Shown: positions 9,780 to 19,306, counted from the stretch's first letter. The stretch: DNA of 64,000 bases from Stutzerimonas stutzeri (GCF_024448935.1 NZ_JAMOIE010000003.1:53575-117574), one strand, 5' to 3'. Notes: generated by a model from the sequence alone, not told the origin. Numbers and translations: made by a program.

Positions 9780-11414
9780 TCAGCTCGCCGCTGCTGTTGT
9801 GGGTTGCTGCGCTGTCTTTTCCCGGTCGCGCAGCAGGAATCGCTGAATTTTTCCGCTCGGGGTCTTCGGCAGTTCGCAGACGGACTCGATTTCGCGCGGG
9901 TAGGCGTGGGCGGAAAGGCGCTGACGCACGTGTTGTTGCAGCTCGTCGGCCAATGCCTGGTCGGCCTTGTGGCTCGCATGCAGCACAACGAAAGCCTTCA
10001 CCAGTTCGGTGCGCTCCGGATCAGGCTTGCCGATCACGGCTGCCTCGATCACGGCCGGGTGTTCCACCAGGGCGCTTTCCACGTCGAAAGGGCCGACCCG
10101 GTAGCCGGATGTGGTGATCACGTCATCGGCGCGACCAACGAAGCTGATGCTGCCGTCGTCATTGAGCTCGACGGTGTCGCCGCTCAGGTAGTAATGCCCC
10201 ACGAAGGCTTTGGTGCGGGTGCCCGCATAACCGTTGAACCAGAGCAGGGGAGACTGGTTGCGGTCCAGCGCGAGCATTCCCGGTTTGCCGGGCTCCAGCT
10301 CGCGTTGTTGATCATCGATCACCACGACGCGGTGCCCGGGCATCGCGTAGCCCGCCGTGCCGATGCGCACGGTATGGCTCAGCGCGTGGTGGTTGCACAG
10401 GACCATGCCGAGTTCGGTCTGTCCGTAATGGTCGTGGATCGTGCAGCCAAGGCCGCTGCTGAACCAGCGGATCACCTCGGGGGTAAGCGGCTCGCCTGCG
10501 CTGCTCACGGCGCGCAGGCGCCCCTTGATCTGGCCCTCGACCTCGTCCCTGGCCGCCAACAGCAGGCGGAACGCGGTGGGTGAGCCGGCCATGTTGGTGA
10601 TCTTGTATTCACTGACGATGCGACAGGTGCTGTCGACGGTGAAGCCGCCTTCGTAGAACAAGGTCGAATGGCCCATGGCGAGTGGCCCGGTGACGGTGTA
10701 ATACAGGCCGTACGCCCAGCCCGGGTCAGCGATATTCCAGAAATTGTCCTCGGGTCGCAGGTCGACTGCATCGCGCATATAGGTGACGAACGCAACAATG
10801 GCCTTGAGCGGCACGTGCAGCTGCTTTGCCGGCCCGGTGGTACCGGAGGTGAACATGGCGAGAAAGGGTGCATCACCCGCCAGCAGGACCGGCTCGAATG
10901 CGCTCGATTGCCGATTGACCTGGGTCCAGAAGTCGTCGGCGCCATCGCCCACGACCAGGCGGCGCGGGGCGCTTTCGACAGCGTCCAGCTTCTCGCTGTT
11001 GGCGGCATCGGTGACGACCAGCCTGGCGCCGGATTCCTTGACCCGATGCTCGACCGCTTTCGGGCCGAAGGCGGTAAACAGGGGCTGATAGATAGCGCCG
11101 GCGCGCCATATGCCAAGAATCGTAATCAGCAACTCGGGGGTGCGCGGCAACAGACCGGCAACGGTATCGCCCGGCTTGATGCCATAGCTGTCCAGCAGGT
11201 TGGCGAAGCGCGCCGCGGCTTCCTTGAGCTGGGCGAAGGTCCAGCTGGCACGCTGGCCATCGCGGCCTTCCCAGATAAGCGCGACCTTGTCCGAATCGGC
11301 GTGACGGTCACAACACTCGACGCAGGCATTCATGGCGGAGAGATCACCGCTGAGGATGGCCGAGACCGTCTGCTGGAAGTCGAATTCGCTGGCCGCAGTG
11401 GCATGGTCGCGCAT
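9780..11414 (-). CDS. AMP-forming acyl-CoA synthetase
   Basis: This enzyme activates a carboxylic acid to the acyl-adenylate and then the CoA thioester. The P-loop motif TSGTTGPAK, the adenylate motif DHYGQTELG, YLSGDTVELNDDG and the hinge RADDVITTSGYRVGP are all present, and the catalytic lysine motif PKTPSGKIQRFLLR is at the C-terminus. The 544-aa length is normal. A longer frame starts at 11519, but the ATG at 11414 has CAGGAG in front and gives the usual MRDHATAASEFDFQQ. The protein resembles the acetyl/propionyl/aromatic-acid-CoA ligase group; the exact acid cannot be read from sequence. Followed by a hydrolase gene. Confidence 0.9.
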   Translation of the reverse strand: MRDHATAASEFDFQQTVSAILSGDLSAMNACVECCDRHADSDKVALIWEGRDGQRASWTFAQLKEAAARFANLLDSYGIKPGDTVAGLLPRTPELLITILGIWRAGAIYQPLFTAFGPKAVEHRVKESGARLVVTDAANSEKLDAVESAPRRLVVGDGADDFWTQVNRQSSAFEPVLLAGDAPFLAMFTSGTTGPAKQLHVPLKAIVAFVTYMRDAVDLRPEDNFWNIADPGWAYGLYYTVTGPLAMGHSTLFYEGGFTVDSTCRIVSEYKITNMAGSPTAFRLLLAARDEVEGQIKGRLRAVSSAGEPLTPEVIRWFSSGLGCTIHDHYGQTELGMVLCNHHALSHTVRIGTAGYAMPGHRVVVIDDQQRELEPGKPGMLALDRNQSPLLWFNGYAGTRTKAFVGHYYLSGDTVELNDDGSISFVGRADDVITTSGYRVGPFDVESALVEHPAVIEAAVIGKPDPERTELVKAFVVLHASHKADQALADELQQHVRQRLSAHAYPREIESVCELPKTPSGKIQRFLLRDREKTAQQPTTAAAS

Positions 11415-11659
11415 GGCTGGCTCCTGGAGCTTGTTGTTATTGAGGTGTCCGGATAGTGGCGCTGCAAGGAGCCCGCAACAATGGCAAATGCCACCAAACT
11501 GGATGAGCGGTTTGGACAACTATCGCTGCTCGGCTCGCTGCGCGGATCGGCGCCATGCCCTGCCAGCTGTACGCGCAAACCACGGAGCCGCTGGAGCTGA
11601 GCGGTAGCGAGGTGACTGTTCTCCACGTACAAGGCGGCAGTTGCAGAGCGCCTAGCACT

Positions 11660-12091
11660 GGTAGCAGGCGAGCGTCGGGCTGAGCTGCCACCACAACGAT
11701 GTCGAGCGGGACGGTGAGGGGCTCAATCTCTACGAGCACAACGGGTTGGGCACGACCCAGGGTGACACCTGGATCGGTTTTGCCGAATCCCGCGCGACTG
11801 ACAGGCAGAGCTACGGCTGGCAGGGGCCGCTCCGTCACGGCTGTCGATTCGCTGCGGACCGGTGTGGGCACCCTCGACCCGGTTACGGCGTGCACGACCC
11901 TTATGCCCAGTGGTCGGCGTTGAGCGATGGCCGCCTCGTATTCAACCTGACACTGAAGAACCTGTTCGACAAGCAGTACCTGGATCACGCCAGCAACGAA
12001 GATTTCGAAAACATTCCCGGCTATGTCGGCATTCGCGGCAGTTACGAGCCTGGCCGCGAACCTGCGATTGGGTGTCGCGCTGCGTATCTGA
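11660..12091 (+). pseudogene. 3' remnant of a TonB-dependent outer-membrane receptor
   Basis: Only the C-terminal barrel part is left. The stretch LVFNLTLKNLFDKQYLDHAS is the conserved penultimate-strand signature of TonB-dependent siderophore/haem receptors, followed by NIPGYVGIRGSYEPGR. An extra base then shifts the frame: the natural end NLRLGVALRI plus stop (12089-12091) is in the next frame. Upstream (EGLNLYEHNGLGTTQGDTW) it is still recognisable as a barrel loop, but the segment around 11800-11890 also looks frame-damaged. The N-terminal plug and most of the barrel are gone. Confidence 0.8.
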
Positions 12092-12166
12092 GGTTGGTTC
12101 CGGCGGGCGTTAGCCACGGGAAGGCAGGGCTGCTGGCATTGCTACAGGCAACCCTGCCTGATGCGA

Positions 12167-12361
12167 TCAGCCAGCTCGGTTGTGGAGTTGAAGGTCGGTG
12201 GCGACGTCGGGGAGTTGATGGGGCGCCGATAGGCGCGACTCGAGGAGCTGAACGAAAGCTCGGGCCTCGGACTCGCTGCGAAACGTGACCTTGTTTCGGT
12301 CCAAGCGAACCTCCCAGCTGCTGCCTTCGAATGACGTAAGCGGTCGGATTTGAATATCCAT
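12167..12361 (-). CDS. Small conserved hypothetical protein
   Basis: A 64-aa protein (MDIQIRPLTSFEGSSWEVRL...) with a well-formed GGAGG ribosome site 5-6 bases before the ATG and mixed charged composition, no signal peptide and no membrane helix. The WEVRLDRN / FRSESEARAFVQLLESRL pattern looks like the small alpha+beta DUF2188-type or similar proteins found in pseudomonads, but I cannot name the family. It lies between the TonB-receptor remnant and hmgR, on the same strand as hmgR. Confidence 0.65.
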   Translation of the reverse strand: MDIQIRPLTSFEGSSWEVRLDRNKVTFRSESEARAFVQLLESRLSAPHQLPDVATDLQLHNRAG

Positions 12362-12472
12362 GATGCCTCCGGGTCTGGAAAAGACAGACGAACGCTAGAC
12401 CTTTGCCAGCCACCGGTCAATTTGCGCCATTGACGCAGGAGCATCCGCTGCTGCCGTTCGTCCTGTTTGCCG

Positions 12473-13246
12473 TTAGGCACCCATCCGGGCGCTGATCGTG
12501 CGCGCAACCGCCAGTAGTCGCTCCGCCGCCGCGCCATCCGCTTCGGCCATGAAGCCGGGCTCGCCACCGACGATGGTGATCACAGCCGCCAACCGCTGGT
12601 CGCCACTGAACAGTGGCGCGGAGAGGGCGTTGACGCCGGCCATCAACAGGCCATGCACGGGCTGAATGTGGGTGCGTTGCAGTTCGCTCATGGCGGCGAG
12701 CAGGGCGGCAGGGGTGGGCGCCGAGGGAAGCCGCAGTTCCGCTTCGCGCAACTGGGCGGTTTCGGCATTGGGCATGAAGGCGTTGAACACCAGCCCGGTG
12801 GATGAGCCCAGCAAAGGCAGCACCGAGCCCACTTGCGTTACCAGCGTGACGGCGCGCACGGCTTGCTCGACATGCACGACAGCCGGACCTCGGTTGCCCC
12901 ATACCGCAAGAAAGCAGGTTTCGTTGAGTTCATCGCGCAGCTGCGCCAGATGCGGTGTTGCCAGTTTGACCACATCCAATCGGCCCAACGCGGCCAACCC
13001 CACGAACAGCGCGGCGCGGCCCAGCCCGTAATGGTTCGTCAACGGGTCCTGCTCAGCGAAGCCGCTGGCCATCAGGGCCTGCAAATAGCGATGGACCTTG
13101 CTGGCAGGCATCCCGACATGTTCGGCCAGGCGTGATAGGGAGGTCGCCGGGGCCAGTTCGGCCAGGGCCGTAAGGATGTCAGTGCCTACCTCTGCGGCCT
13201 GTACTTTCTGCCGCCGTGGCACCGTGTCCGCGTTGCTGTCTGCCAT
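12473..13246 (-). CDS. hmgR: IclR-family regulator of homogentisate catabolism
   Basis: The protein (257 aa from ATG 13246) has an N-terminal winged helix-turn-helix (TSLSRLAEHVGMPASKVHRYL) and a C-terminal IclR effector-binding domain ending in GGEPGFMAEADGAAAERLL. The gene is divergent from hmgA-fahA with 109 bases between the starts. In Pseudomonas putida the IclR-type HmgR represses hmgABC and is released by homogentisate; location and family make this the same gene. An upstream in-frame start would add 24 residues and reach to 13318, inside the promoter region, so I prefer the shorter form. Confidence 0.88.
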   Translation of the reverse strand: MADSNADTVPRRQKVQAAEVGTDILTALAELAPATSLSRLAEHVGMPASKVHRYLQALMASGFAEQDPLTNHYGLGRAALFVGLAALGRLDVVKLATPHLAQLRDELNETCFLAVWGNRGPAVVHVEQAVRAVTLVTQVGSVLPLLGSSTGLVFNAFMPNAETAQLREAELRLPSAPTPAALLAAMSELQRTHIQPVHGLLMAGVNALSAPLFSGDQRLAAVITIVGGEPGFMAEADGAAAERLLAVARTISARMGA

Positions 13247-13328
13247 GAATTCAAATGCCTGTCGTGCGGGCTCGCTTATCGAGGCGCTGTTTATAACTTG
13301 ACGCCCTGGTGAGTTCAAATTACTTTTT

Positions 13329-13345
13329 GCGTAAACGCATTACGC
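13329..13345. promoter_or_regulatory. Probable HmgR operator (17-bp palindrome)
   Basis: GCGTAA-ACGCA-TTACGC is a perfect inverted repeat, 10 bases upstream of the hmgA start and inside the hmgR/hmgA intergenic space. The P. putida HmgR site is described as a 17-bp palindrome at the hmg promoter; length and position match. Assignment to HmgR is inferred from this. Confidence 0.7.
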
Positions 13346-13355
13346 GAACTGAGAG

Positions 13356-14666
13356 ATGGCTATGCATCCACAACAACAAACGGGCGAAACCTCTCGATAC
13401 CTGTCCGGCTTCGGCAACCAATTCAGCAGCGAGGCTCTGCCCGGTGCGTTGCCGGTCGGGCAGAACTCGCCGCAAAAGGTCCCCTATGGCCTCTACACCG
13501 AATTGCTCTCCGGCACCGCGTTTACGGTCGCGCGCAGCGAAGCACGGCGAAGCTGGCTGTACCGTATTCGACCATCGGCCCACCACGGGCAATACCAGCG
13601 CCTGGAGCGGCAACTCAGCGCGGAGCTGGGCCCAATCACGCCCAATCGGCTGCGCTGGAATCCGCAGCCCTTTCCCGAGGTCGCGACTGATTTCCTCGAT
13701 GGCCTGACGTGCATCGTGGCCAATGCCGAACCCAACCAGCCTGACGGGGCGAGCATCTATCGGTACGCGGCGAATCAGTCGATGGAACGGGTGTTCTTCA
13801 ATGCCGATGGCGAGCTGTTGATCGTGCCGCAGCAGGGTGTGCTGAAGCTGGTCACGGAGTTGGGTGTGCTTGAGGTCGCGCCACTGGAGATTGCAGTGAT
13901 TCCGCGTGGTATGCGCTTTCGGGTCGAGCTGCTGGATTCGACGGCGCGCGGCTATGTCTGCGAGAACCATGGCTGTGCGCTGCGCCTGCCCGACCTGGGG
14001 CCGATCGGCAGCAATGGTCTGGCTAACCCGCGCGATTTCCTGACGCCGGTTGCGCATTACGAGGAGCGCGACGAGCCGGTGCAGCTGGTGCAGAAGTTTC
14101 TCGGTGAGCTCTGGGTAACCGAACTGGATCACTCCCCGCTGGACGTGGTCGCCTGGCATGGCAACCACGTACCGTACAAATACGACCTGCGCCGTTTCAA
14201 CACCATCGGCACCGTCAGTTTCGATCATCCCGATCCGTCGATCTTCACCGTGCTCACGTCACCCAGTGCCATTCATGGGATGGCCAATATCGACTTCGTG
14301 ATCTTCCCGCCGCGCTGGATGGTGGCGGAGAACACCTTTCGCCCGCCATGGTTCCACCGCAACCTGATGAACGAGTTCATGGGGCTGATCGATGGTGCCT
14401 ACGACGCCAAGGCCGATGGCTTCTCGCCGGGCGGTGCCTCGCTGCACAACTGCATGAGCGCCCACGGCCCGGATCATGTGTCCACTGAACAGGCGATCAA
14501 GGCCGAACTCAAACCGCACAAGATCGAGAACACCATGGCCTTTATGTTCGAGACCGGCCAGGTGCTCCGTGCCACACGTCAGGCGTTGGAAAGCCCGCAG
14601 CTGCAGAGCGATTACGACAGCTGCTGGGCCGGCCTGACCAAGACATTCGATAAAAACGGGAAATGA
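13356..14666 (+). CDS. hmgA: Homogentisate 1,2-dioxygenase
   Basis: It opens the ring of homogentisate to maleylacetoacetate using Fe(II). The 436-aa product has the full family length, starting with the conserved [21 protein letters not shown]. The iron-site region is visible in [20 protein letters not shown] (His and Glu ligands), and a further His lies in the SAHGPDHVS region. The gene starts just after the palindromic operator and is followed one base later by fahA, so both are co-transcribed. Start at 13356; MHPQQQ two codons later is possible. Confidence 0.97.
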   Translation: MAMHPQQQTGETSRYLSGFGNQFSSEALPGALPVGQNSPQKVPYGLYTELLSGTAFTVARSEARRSWLYRIRPSAHHGQYQRLERQLSAELGPITPNRLRWNPQPFPEVATDFLDGLTCIVANAEPNQPDGASIYRYAANQSMERVFFNADGELLIVPQQGVLKLVTELGVLEVAPLEIAVIPRGMRFRVELLDSTARGYVCENHGCALRLPDLGPIGSNGLANPRDFLTPVAHYEERDEPVQLVQKFLGELWVTELDHSPLDVVAWHGNHVPYKYDLRRFNTIGTVSFDHPDPSIFTVLTSPSAIHGMANIDFVIFPPRWMVAENTFRPPWFHRNLMNEFMGLIDGAYDAKADGFSPGGASLHNCMSAHGPDHVSTEQAIKAELKPHKIENTMAFMFETGQVLRATRQALESPQLQSDYDSCWAGLTKTFDKNGK

Positions 14667-14667
14667 C

Positions 14668-15969
14668 ATGACCGCACAACAAGAGCAACGCAGCTGGGTC
14701 GCGTCGGCCAATGGCCATTCGGATTTCCCCCTCGCCAATCTGCCTCTGGGCGTATTCAGCCGTGACGGCGACCAGCCACGCGGTGGCGTCGCCATCGGTG
14801 ATTACATTCTCGACTTACGCGCCGCCTGCGAGGCCAGCTTGTTCGACGGCCAGGCCCTAGAAGCGGCCAAAGCGGCTGGTGACAGCAGCCTCAACGCCTT
14901 CTTTGCGCTCGGAGCGCCTGCCCGCAAAGCGCTGCGAGGTGAACTGCTGGATCTGCTCGGCGAGGGCAGCGCGCAGCGTGACCGGCTGCAGGGCATGGGC
15001 GAGTCGTTGCTGCAGCCCATGGACCGCTGTCAGATGCATCTGCCGGCCAAGGTGGGCGACTACACCGACTTCTATGTCGGCATCCATCACGCCAACAACG
15101 TCGGCAAGCTGTTCCGGCCCGACCACCCCTTGCTGCCCAACTACAAGTACGTACCCATCGGCTATCACGGGCGTGCCTCGACGGTCGACGTGTCCGGCGT
15201 AACCGTCAGGCGTCCCAACGGCCAGACCCTGCCGCCGGGAGCCAGCGAGCCGAGCTTCGGCCCGAGCAAGCGGCTTGACCATGAGCTGGAGCTGGGCATC
15301 TGGATCGGTGCAGGCAATGCCCGTGGCGAATCGATCCCGATCGGCGAAGCCAGCAGTCACGTCGCCGGGTTCTGCCTGCTCAATGATTGGTCGGCGCGCG
15401 ATCTGCAGGCTTGGGAATATCAGCCGCTTGGCCCGTTCCTCTCGAAGAGCTTCGCCACCAGGGTGTCGCCATGGGTGATAACGCCGGAAGCACTCGAGCC
15501 GTTCCGTTGTGCGCAACCGGCGCGGCCCGAAGGCGATCCGCGGCCGCTGCCGTACCTGTTTGATGAGCAGGACCAGCAGCAGGGCGCGCTGGATATCGAA
15601 CTCGAAGTATTGCTGCTGACCGAGGCCATGCGCGACAAGGGCCAGCCTGCACAGCGCATCGCACTGAGTAGCACGACGAATATGTACTGGACCGTGGCGC
15701 AGATGGTCGCGCACCACAGCGTCAACGGCTGCAGCCTGCAACCCGGCGACCTGTTCGGTTCCGGCACCTTGTCCGGTAGCAGTCCTGAAAGCCTTGGCAG
15801 CCTGTTGGAGATCACCCGGGGCGGCAAGCAGCCGTTGCAACTGCCCGGCGGCGAAACTCGCACCTTTCTGGAAGATGGTGACGAGATCATCCTCAAGGCA
15901 CGCTGCCGTCGGGACGGACAGGCATCCATCGGCTTTGGCGAGTGCCGCGGGCGGGTGATGCCGGCGTAG
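14668..15969 (+). CDS. fahA: Fumarylacetoacetase
   Basis: This enzyme hydrolyses fumarylacetoacetate to fumarate and acetoacetate, the last step of the pathway. The 433-aa product has the family N-terminal domain and the catalytic FAH domain, with metal-binding and active-site stretches KVGDYTDFYVGIHHANNVG, YKYVPIGYHGRASTV, LDHELELGIWIG and the Asp-containing NDWSARDLQAWEYQPLGPF. The ATG lies one base after the hmgA stop. The isomerase gene maiA, which often follows, is absent here; the next gene is on the other strand after a terminator. Confidence 0.97.
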   Translation: MTAQQEQRSWVASANGHSDFPLANLPLGVFSRDGDQPRGGVAIGDYILDLRAACEASLFDGQALEAAKAAGDSSLNAFFALGAPARKALRGELLDLLGEGSAQRDRLQGMGESLLQPMDRCQMHLPAKVGDYTDFYVGIHHANNVGKLFRPDHPLLPNYKYVPIGYHGRASTVDVSGVTVRRPNGQTLPPGASEPSFGPSKRLDHELELGIWIGAGNARGESIPIGEASSHVAGFCLLNDWSARDLQAWEYQPLGPFLSKSFATRVSPWVITPEALEPFRCAQPARPEGDPRPLPYLFDEQDQQQGALDIELEVLLLTEAMRDKGQPAQRIALSSTTNMYWTVAQMVAHHSVNGCSLQPGDLFGSGTLSGSSPESLGSLLEITRGGKQPLQLPGGETRTFLEDGDEIILKARCRRDGQASIGFGECRGRVMPA

Positions 15970-15990
15970 CAGCGATCGTGGTGAGCAAAT

Positions 15991-16023
15991 AGCCCGGGCA
16001 TGTGCAGACAGCCCGGGCTTTTC
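15991..16023 (+). terminator. Rho-independent terminator of hmgA-fahA
   Basis: Perfect 9-bp arms (AGCCCGGGC / GCCCGGGCT) around an 11-base loop, followed by TTT, 21 bases after the fahA stop. The operon therefore ends here. Confidence 0.85.
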
Positions 16024-16040
16024 CATTCGTGTACCGCCAA

Positions 16041-17108
16041 TCAGGGCAGTTTGGCGGTTTCCAGAGCCGCTGATGGCGCAGGTGCAATGGCGGCGTCACG
16101 CATCTGTTCGGCCAGGGCTGCGGTGAATTCCTGGACCACCGACCAGCGCATGTGTACCGCGTCGACAAAGGAGGTGACCGGCGTGCTCCAGTCTTTGTCG
16201 GCGTTCCAGTAGGTGCCACCGGTGGCTTTGAGGATGTCCATGATTCGCTTGTCGAAGTCGGCCAGGAACGTACCGTCTGGATCGTACTTTTCCTTCCACT
16301 GCGGGTGCAGCGGCGTGGAGACGACCATCAGCTCCCGGCCTTCCTGCGCCAGGCGCGCGCTCATTCCGCGCAATGCCGCGAAGCAGCTGGCATCCAACGG
16401 GTCCGGGCGACCGTACAGCAGCTCACGGGTATTGCTCGTGTCCAGCGGGCCATCACCGAAGCGATTGAACACGAGCGGGTCCCACTCGATTTCTCCGGCG
16501 CGCTGAGCCTTGACCGTCAACGCGTTGCGCGCCAGCGACTTCGGTGAGAAGTAACGCATGTAGTGGCCCCAGGGCGAGGCGTTTTCATAGACGTAAGGGT
16601 CGACGTGCTCACGGTTGAACACGGCGGTGGGCACACGCCAGCAACCGGCGAAATCCTGCGGATCGGCGATCATCACTACGCTCTGAATGCTCGGCTGTCG
16701 GTCGAGCAACCAGTGCCCTACGTACGTCGACTGGTTGGCGAACAACCCGCAGAACGCGCCGTTCATGGGGCGCACCCCGGGCAATGCCTCGGTCAGCACC
16801 TGGCCGTCCACGTGGCGCCAGGCCACGGAAGAACCGATGATCAGCAGATTCGGCGACTGGATCGGGTTGTCGCGCAGGAAGCTCAGTTTTTCATCGACAC
16901 AGGAAATATTGGAGAACGCCGGGGGTGGCAGGTTGCCGGTCCGGTTCAGCGCGAACAGCGTCAGGCAAAATATCGCCAGTGCGCCGAACAGCCCGGCAAA
17001 CAACGACAGCAGATACCGCGAACGTACCCGGCCCGGCACGCTGGCCGCGCGGGTTGCTCCCTGTTCGGCATTGCTCCCGTCCCTGGGCACATCTGCTGTC
17101 TGGATCAT
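16041..17108 (-). CDS. SGNH-hydrolase-like protein of the acyltransferase operon
   Basis: A 355-aa protein with an N-terminal cytoplasmic tail, one transmembrane anchor (about residues 34-53, LLSLFAGLFGALAIFCLTLF) and a periplasmic domain. LLIIGSSVAWRHVDG matches block I of the SGNH fold (nucleophile Ser), and FVDAVHMRWS near residue 320 fits the Asp-x-x-His block. Such proteins partner MBOAT acyltransferases in AlgI/AlgX-, PatA/PatB- and DltB/DltD-like systems and finish acyl transfer to the glycan in the periplasm. Last gene of the operon, 3 bases after the acyl carrier protein gene. Specific acceptor unknown. Confidence 0.75.
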   Translation of the reverse strand: MIQTADVPRDGSNAEQGATRAASVPGRVRSRYLLSLFAGLFGALAIFCLTLFALNRTGNLPPPAFSNISCVDEKLSFLRDNPIQSPNLLIIGSSVAWRHVDGQVLTEALPGVRPMNGAFCGLFANQSTYVGHWLLDRQPSIQSVVMIADPQDFAGCWRVPTAVFNREHVDPYVYENASPWGHYMRYFSPKSLARNALTVKAQRAGEIEWDPLVFNRFGDGPLDTSNTRELLYGRPDPLDASCFAALRGMSARLAQEGRELMVVSTPLHPQWKEKYDPDGTFLADFDKRIMDILKATGGTYWNADKDWSTPVTSFVDAVHMRWSVVQEFTAALAEQMRDAAIAPAPSAALETAKLP

Positions 17109-17111
17109 GAA

Positions 17112-17360
17112 TTATTTCCCCTCCAGCTTGGCGCTGATGACCTGGGCGAAATGGCCGACGTTGCGCAGCGACTCGAGCTCCGCCGTCCGAAACTTGATGC
17201 CGAAGCGTTGTTCGGCGGCGACCGTGAGCATCACGTGGGTCTGGCTGTCCCAGCCCTCGATGTCGTTGGCGGTCATTTCTGGCGACAGCACAATGCTGTC
17301 GTCATCGAACACATCATGGAAAACCGGGGTGAGTTGCTTGAGTACTTCTGCTTCGGTCAT
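17112..17360 (-). CDS. Acyl carrier protein
   Basis: An 82-aa acidic protein with the four-helix ACP pattern. The phosphopantetheine attachment Ser is Ser39 in IEGWDSQTHV. Its start overlaps the stop of the FkbH-like gene by 4 bases, which indicates a dedicated carrier that is loaded by that protein. It is separate from the fatty-acid AcpP, as shown by the GWDSQTH motif (AcpP has a DSLD motif). It would hold the acyl group, inferred to be glyceryl or a derivative, for the membrane acyltransferase. Confidence 0.9.
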   Translation of the reverse strand: MTEAEVLKQLTPVFHDVFDDDSIVLSPEMTANDIEGWDSQTHVMLTVAAEQRFGIKFRTAELESLRNVGHFAQVISAKLEGK

Positions 17361-19276
17361 GCCGATACCTCGATGAAATGGCAGGGTGTGCGAGGGGAGG
17401 TGAATTCGTAACGCCAGAAGGTGGCGTCGCGGCTGCTGTCAGCGAGCGCGGGATGCTGGACGAAGCCCAGCCGCGGGTAATGCTCGGCGACCATGCCGTT
17501 ACGTTCGGTCGGCCGGTACTCACCGATCAGCGCGCGATAGCCGGCGGCGTTGGCGGCGTTGATCAGCACCTCGAGCACCGCGTCTTCGACCTGTCGACCG
17601 AGCACGCGGCAACTCATCAGCCAGCTGTCGATAAGCAGTTCATCTGCGGCGATAGCCTCGTCCGGGCGCGCCAGTACCACACTGATCAACCCGTTGTCGC
17701 CAAACTTGTCGGCCAGTCGGATGGCGAGCGCCACGCAGCGCGGGTCGCTGGCGATGCGCTCGACTTCCGCCTCGCTGTAGCGACTGGTAGTGAGGTTGAA
17801 CTGGTTGGTCTTGTTGATCAGCTGGGTGCTGCGGGCCAGCTCCGCAGCGCCGATCGGGGTGGCGGTCAGTACCATTTCCAGGCCGCGCAAATAGCCTTCC
17901 ATGTCGGTGGCCTGGCTCATCGCGGCTTTGCGCTCAGCGTTCAAGGCATAGTTGCGCCCGCGTGTGGCATCGTCCGAGGTGAAGGAGACGGCCTCGAAGT
18001 ACCCGGCGGCGGCGACGCGTGCCGGGTAGTCGGCCACGTCATCCGGCAGTTCCGGCACCGCGACTTCCGGCAGCTCGCGACGCACGATGTCGCGCTCGGC
18101 GGGGTTGTCGTCGACGAACACCAGGCTGTCGAGCCCAATGTCGAGCATCGAGGCGATGCGGCGCAGGTTGCCAGCCTTGTCTTCCCAGTTGGCGACGAAG
18201 GCCGCGATGTCGCTGCGCTTGAGCGCCATCTCGGGATGATTGAACGCCGCTTCGGCCACGCTCAGATCATTCTTGCTGCACACCGCGAGAATGATGCCGC
18301 GGCGCGCCAGCTGTGCTGCGTAGCGCTGGAAGGCGAGGAAGGCTTCGCCACTGGGCGAGCCCTGGCCGAGGTGGATGCCGTCTACGCCATCGTCGCCGAC
18401 CACGCCACCCCACAGGGTGTTGTCCAGGTCCAGCACCAGGCATTTGCGCGACAGACCGATGCTGGCGGCGGCGATGCGAGCCAGTTGGTCGCCATACAGC
18501 GGCGCCAGGTTCGGGCTGACCAATTGCTTGGCCTGATGCCAGCGCACCGGTTCAGCCAGGCCGTCGCCATAACTGCCACGGGCGGCTTCCCAGGCAAGGT
18601 CCATCAGTAGTACGCCATCTTCTCGGGCTGCAGCACGGATGGCCGCATTGAGGCGATCGATGAGTGCGTAGGGTGAGGCCGGAACCAGCGCTTCGAATGA
18701 ACCAAAAATCGGAGGGTCGGCGGGCACGATGGTTTGCTGGACGACCTGGGCGGCATAGCGCTCGCGTGCCCGGCGCCAGAGCAGGCGCAATTCGTCGACC
18801 CGTTCGGCGACCGCGGCGTCGACGTCTGCCTGCGAGGCTTCGAGCGGCAACTGCAGTGGCGCGTCTCGCGCATCCAGCGCCAGGACGATCAGTTGCGGGG
18901 CAAAGTTGGCGAGCTCGGCGTCGTCCATCAGCAGCGCCTGACGGTACATGCCATAGGGCGCGACGTGCACCGAGAGCGCCAGGCGACGCTGCAGGCCCGC
19001 GACACGAATCGCCGGCACCAGATGATCGACGGTATGCGATGAAAGCAGGGCGATGCGCAATGGTCGCAGCCCGTTGTTGGTCGTTTCGCCGTTCGCCAGC
19101 GCGCGCAAGCCTTCGCTTGCGAGCCGGTCCAGCCGGGTGGTGAGCGTGAAATCGCGGCGGTAGCCGGCCAGCTTCGCGGCCAGATCCAGGCGCGTGAAGG
19201 GGTCGGCTTCGCGTTTGGCCTCGCCAATGGCGCTGCCAAGATCAGGGTGTTGCGCTAACCAGAGAAGCTGATCCAT
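17357..19276 (-). CDS. FkbH-like HAD-superfamily protein with C-terminal acyltransferase-type domain
   Basis: A 639-aa protein. The N-terminal third is SGNH-like (about residues 70-270); the middle has the FkbH/HAD-IIIC domain with LVLDLDNTLWGGVVGDDG near residue 282, SKND and FVDDNPAERDIVR. The C-terminal part (about 480-630) is GNAT-like. Characterised FkbH proteins take 1,3-bisphosphoglycerate and load glycerate on a carrier protein. Here the gene overlaps an ACP gene and follows an MBOAT gene by 30 bases, without FkbG/I/J partners for methoxymalonyl synthesis, so glyceryl-ACP itself could be the donor; that is inference. Confidence 0.88.
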   Translation of the reverse strand: MDQLLWLAQHPDLGSAIGEAKREADPFTRLDLAAKLAGYRRDFTLTTRLDRLASEGLRALANGETTNNGLRPLRIALLSSHTVDHLVPAIRVAGLQRRLALSVHVAPYGMYRQALLMDDAELANFAPQLIVLALDARDAPLQLPLEASQADVDAAVAERVDELRLLWRRARERYAAQVVQQTIVPADPPIFGSFEALVPASPYALIDRLNAAIRAAAREDGVLLMDLAWEAARGSYGDGLAEPVRWHQAKQLVSPNLAPLYGDQLARIAAASIGLSRKCLVLDLDNTLWGGVVGDDGVDGIHLGQGSPSGEAFLAFQRYAAQLARRGIILAVCSKNDLSVAEAAFNHPEMALKRSDIAAFVANWEDKAGNLRRIASMLDIGLDSLVFVDDNPAERDIVRRELPEVAVPELPDDVADYPARVAAAGYFEAVSFTSDDATRGRNYALNAERKAAMSQATDMEGYLRGLEMVLTATPIGAAELARSTQLINKTNQFNLTTSRYSEAEVERIASDPRCVALAIRLADKFGDNGLISVVLARPDEAIAADELLIDSWLMSCRVLGRQVEDAVLEVLINAANAAGYRALIGEYRPTERNGMVAEHYPRLGFVQHPALADSSRDATFWRYEFTSPRTPCHFIEVSA

Positions 19277-19306
19277 TAGCGTGTCACTCCTTACGTGTAG
19301 ACGGTT

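Noticed and set aside
14857..16026. 389-codon minus-strand frame opposite fahA
   Set aside because: Antisense shadow; fahA has all catalytic motifs on the plus strand and a terminator lies at its end.
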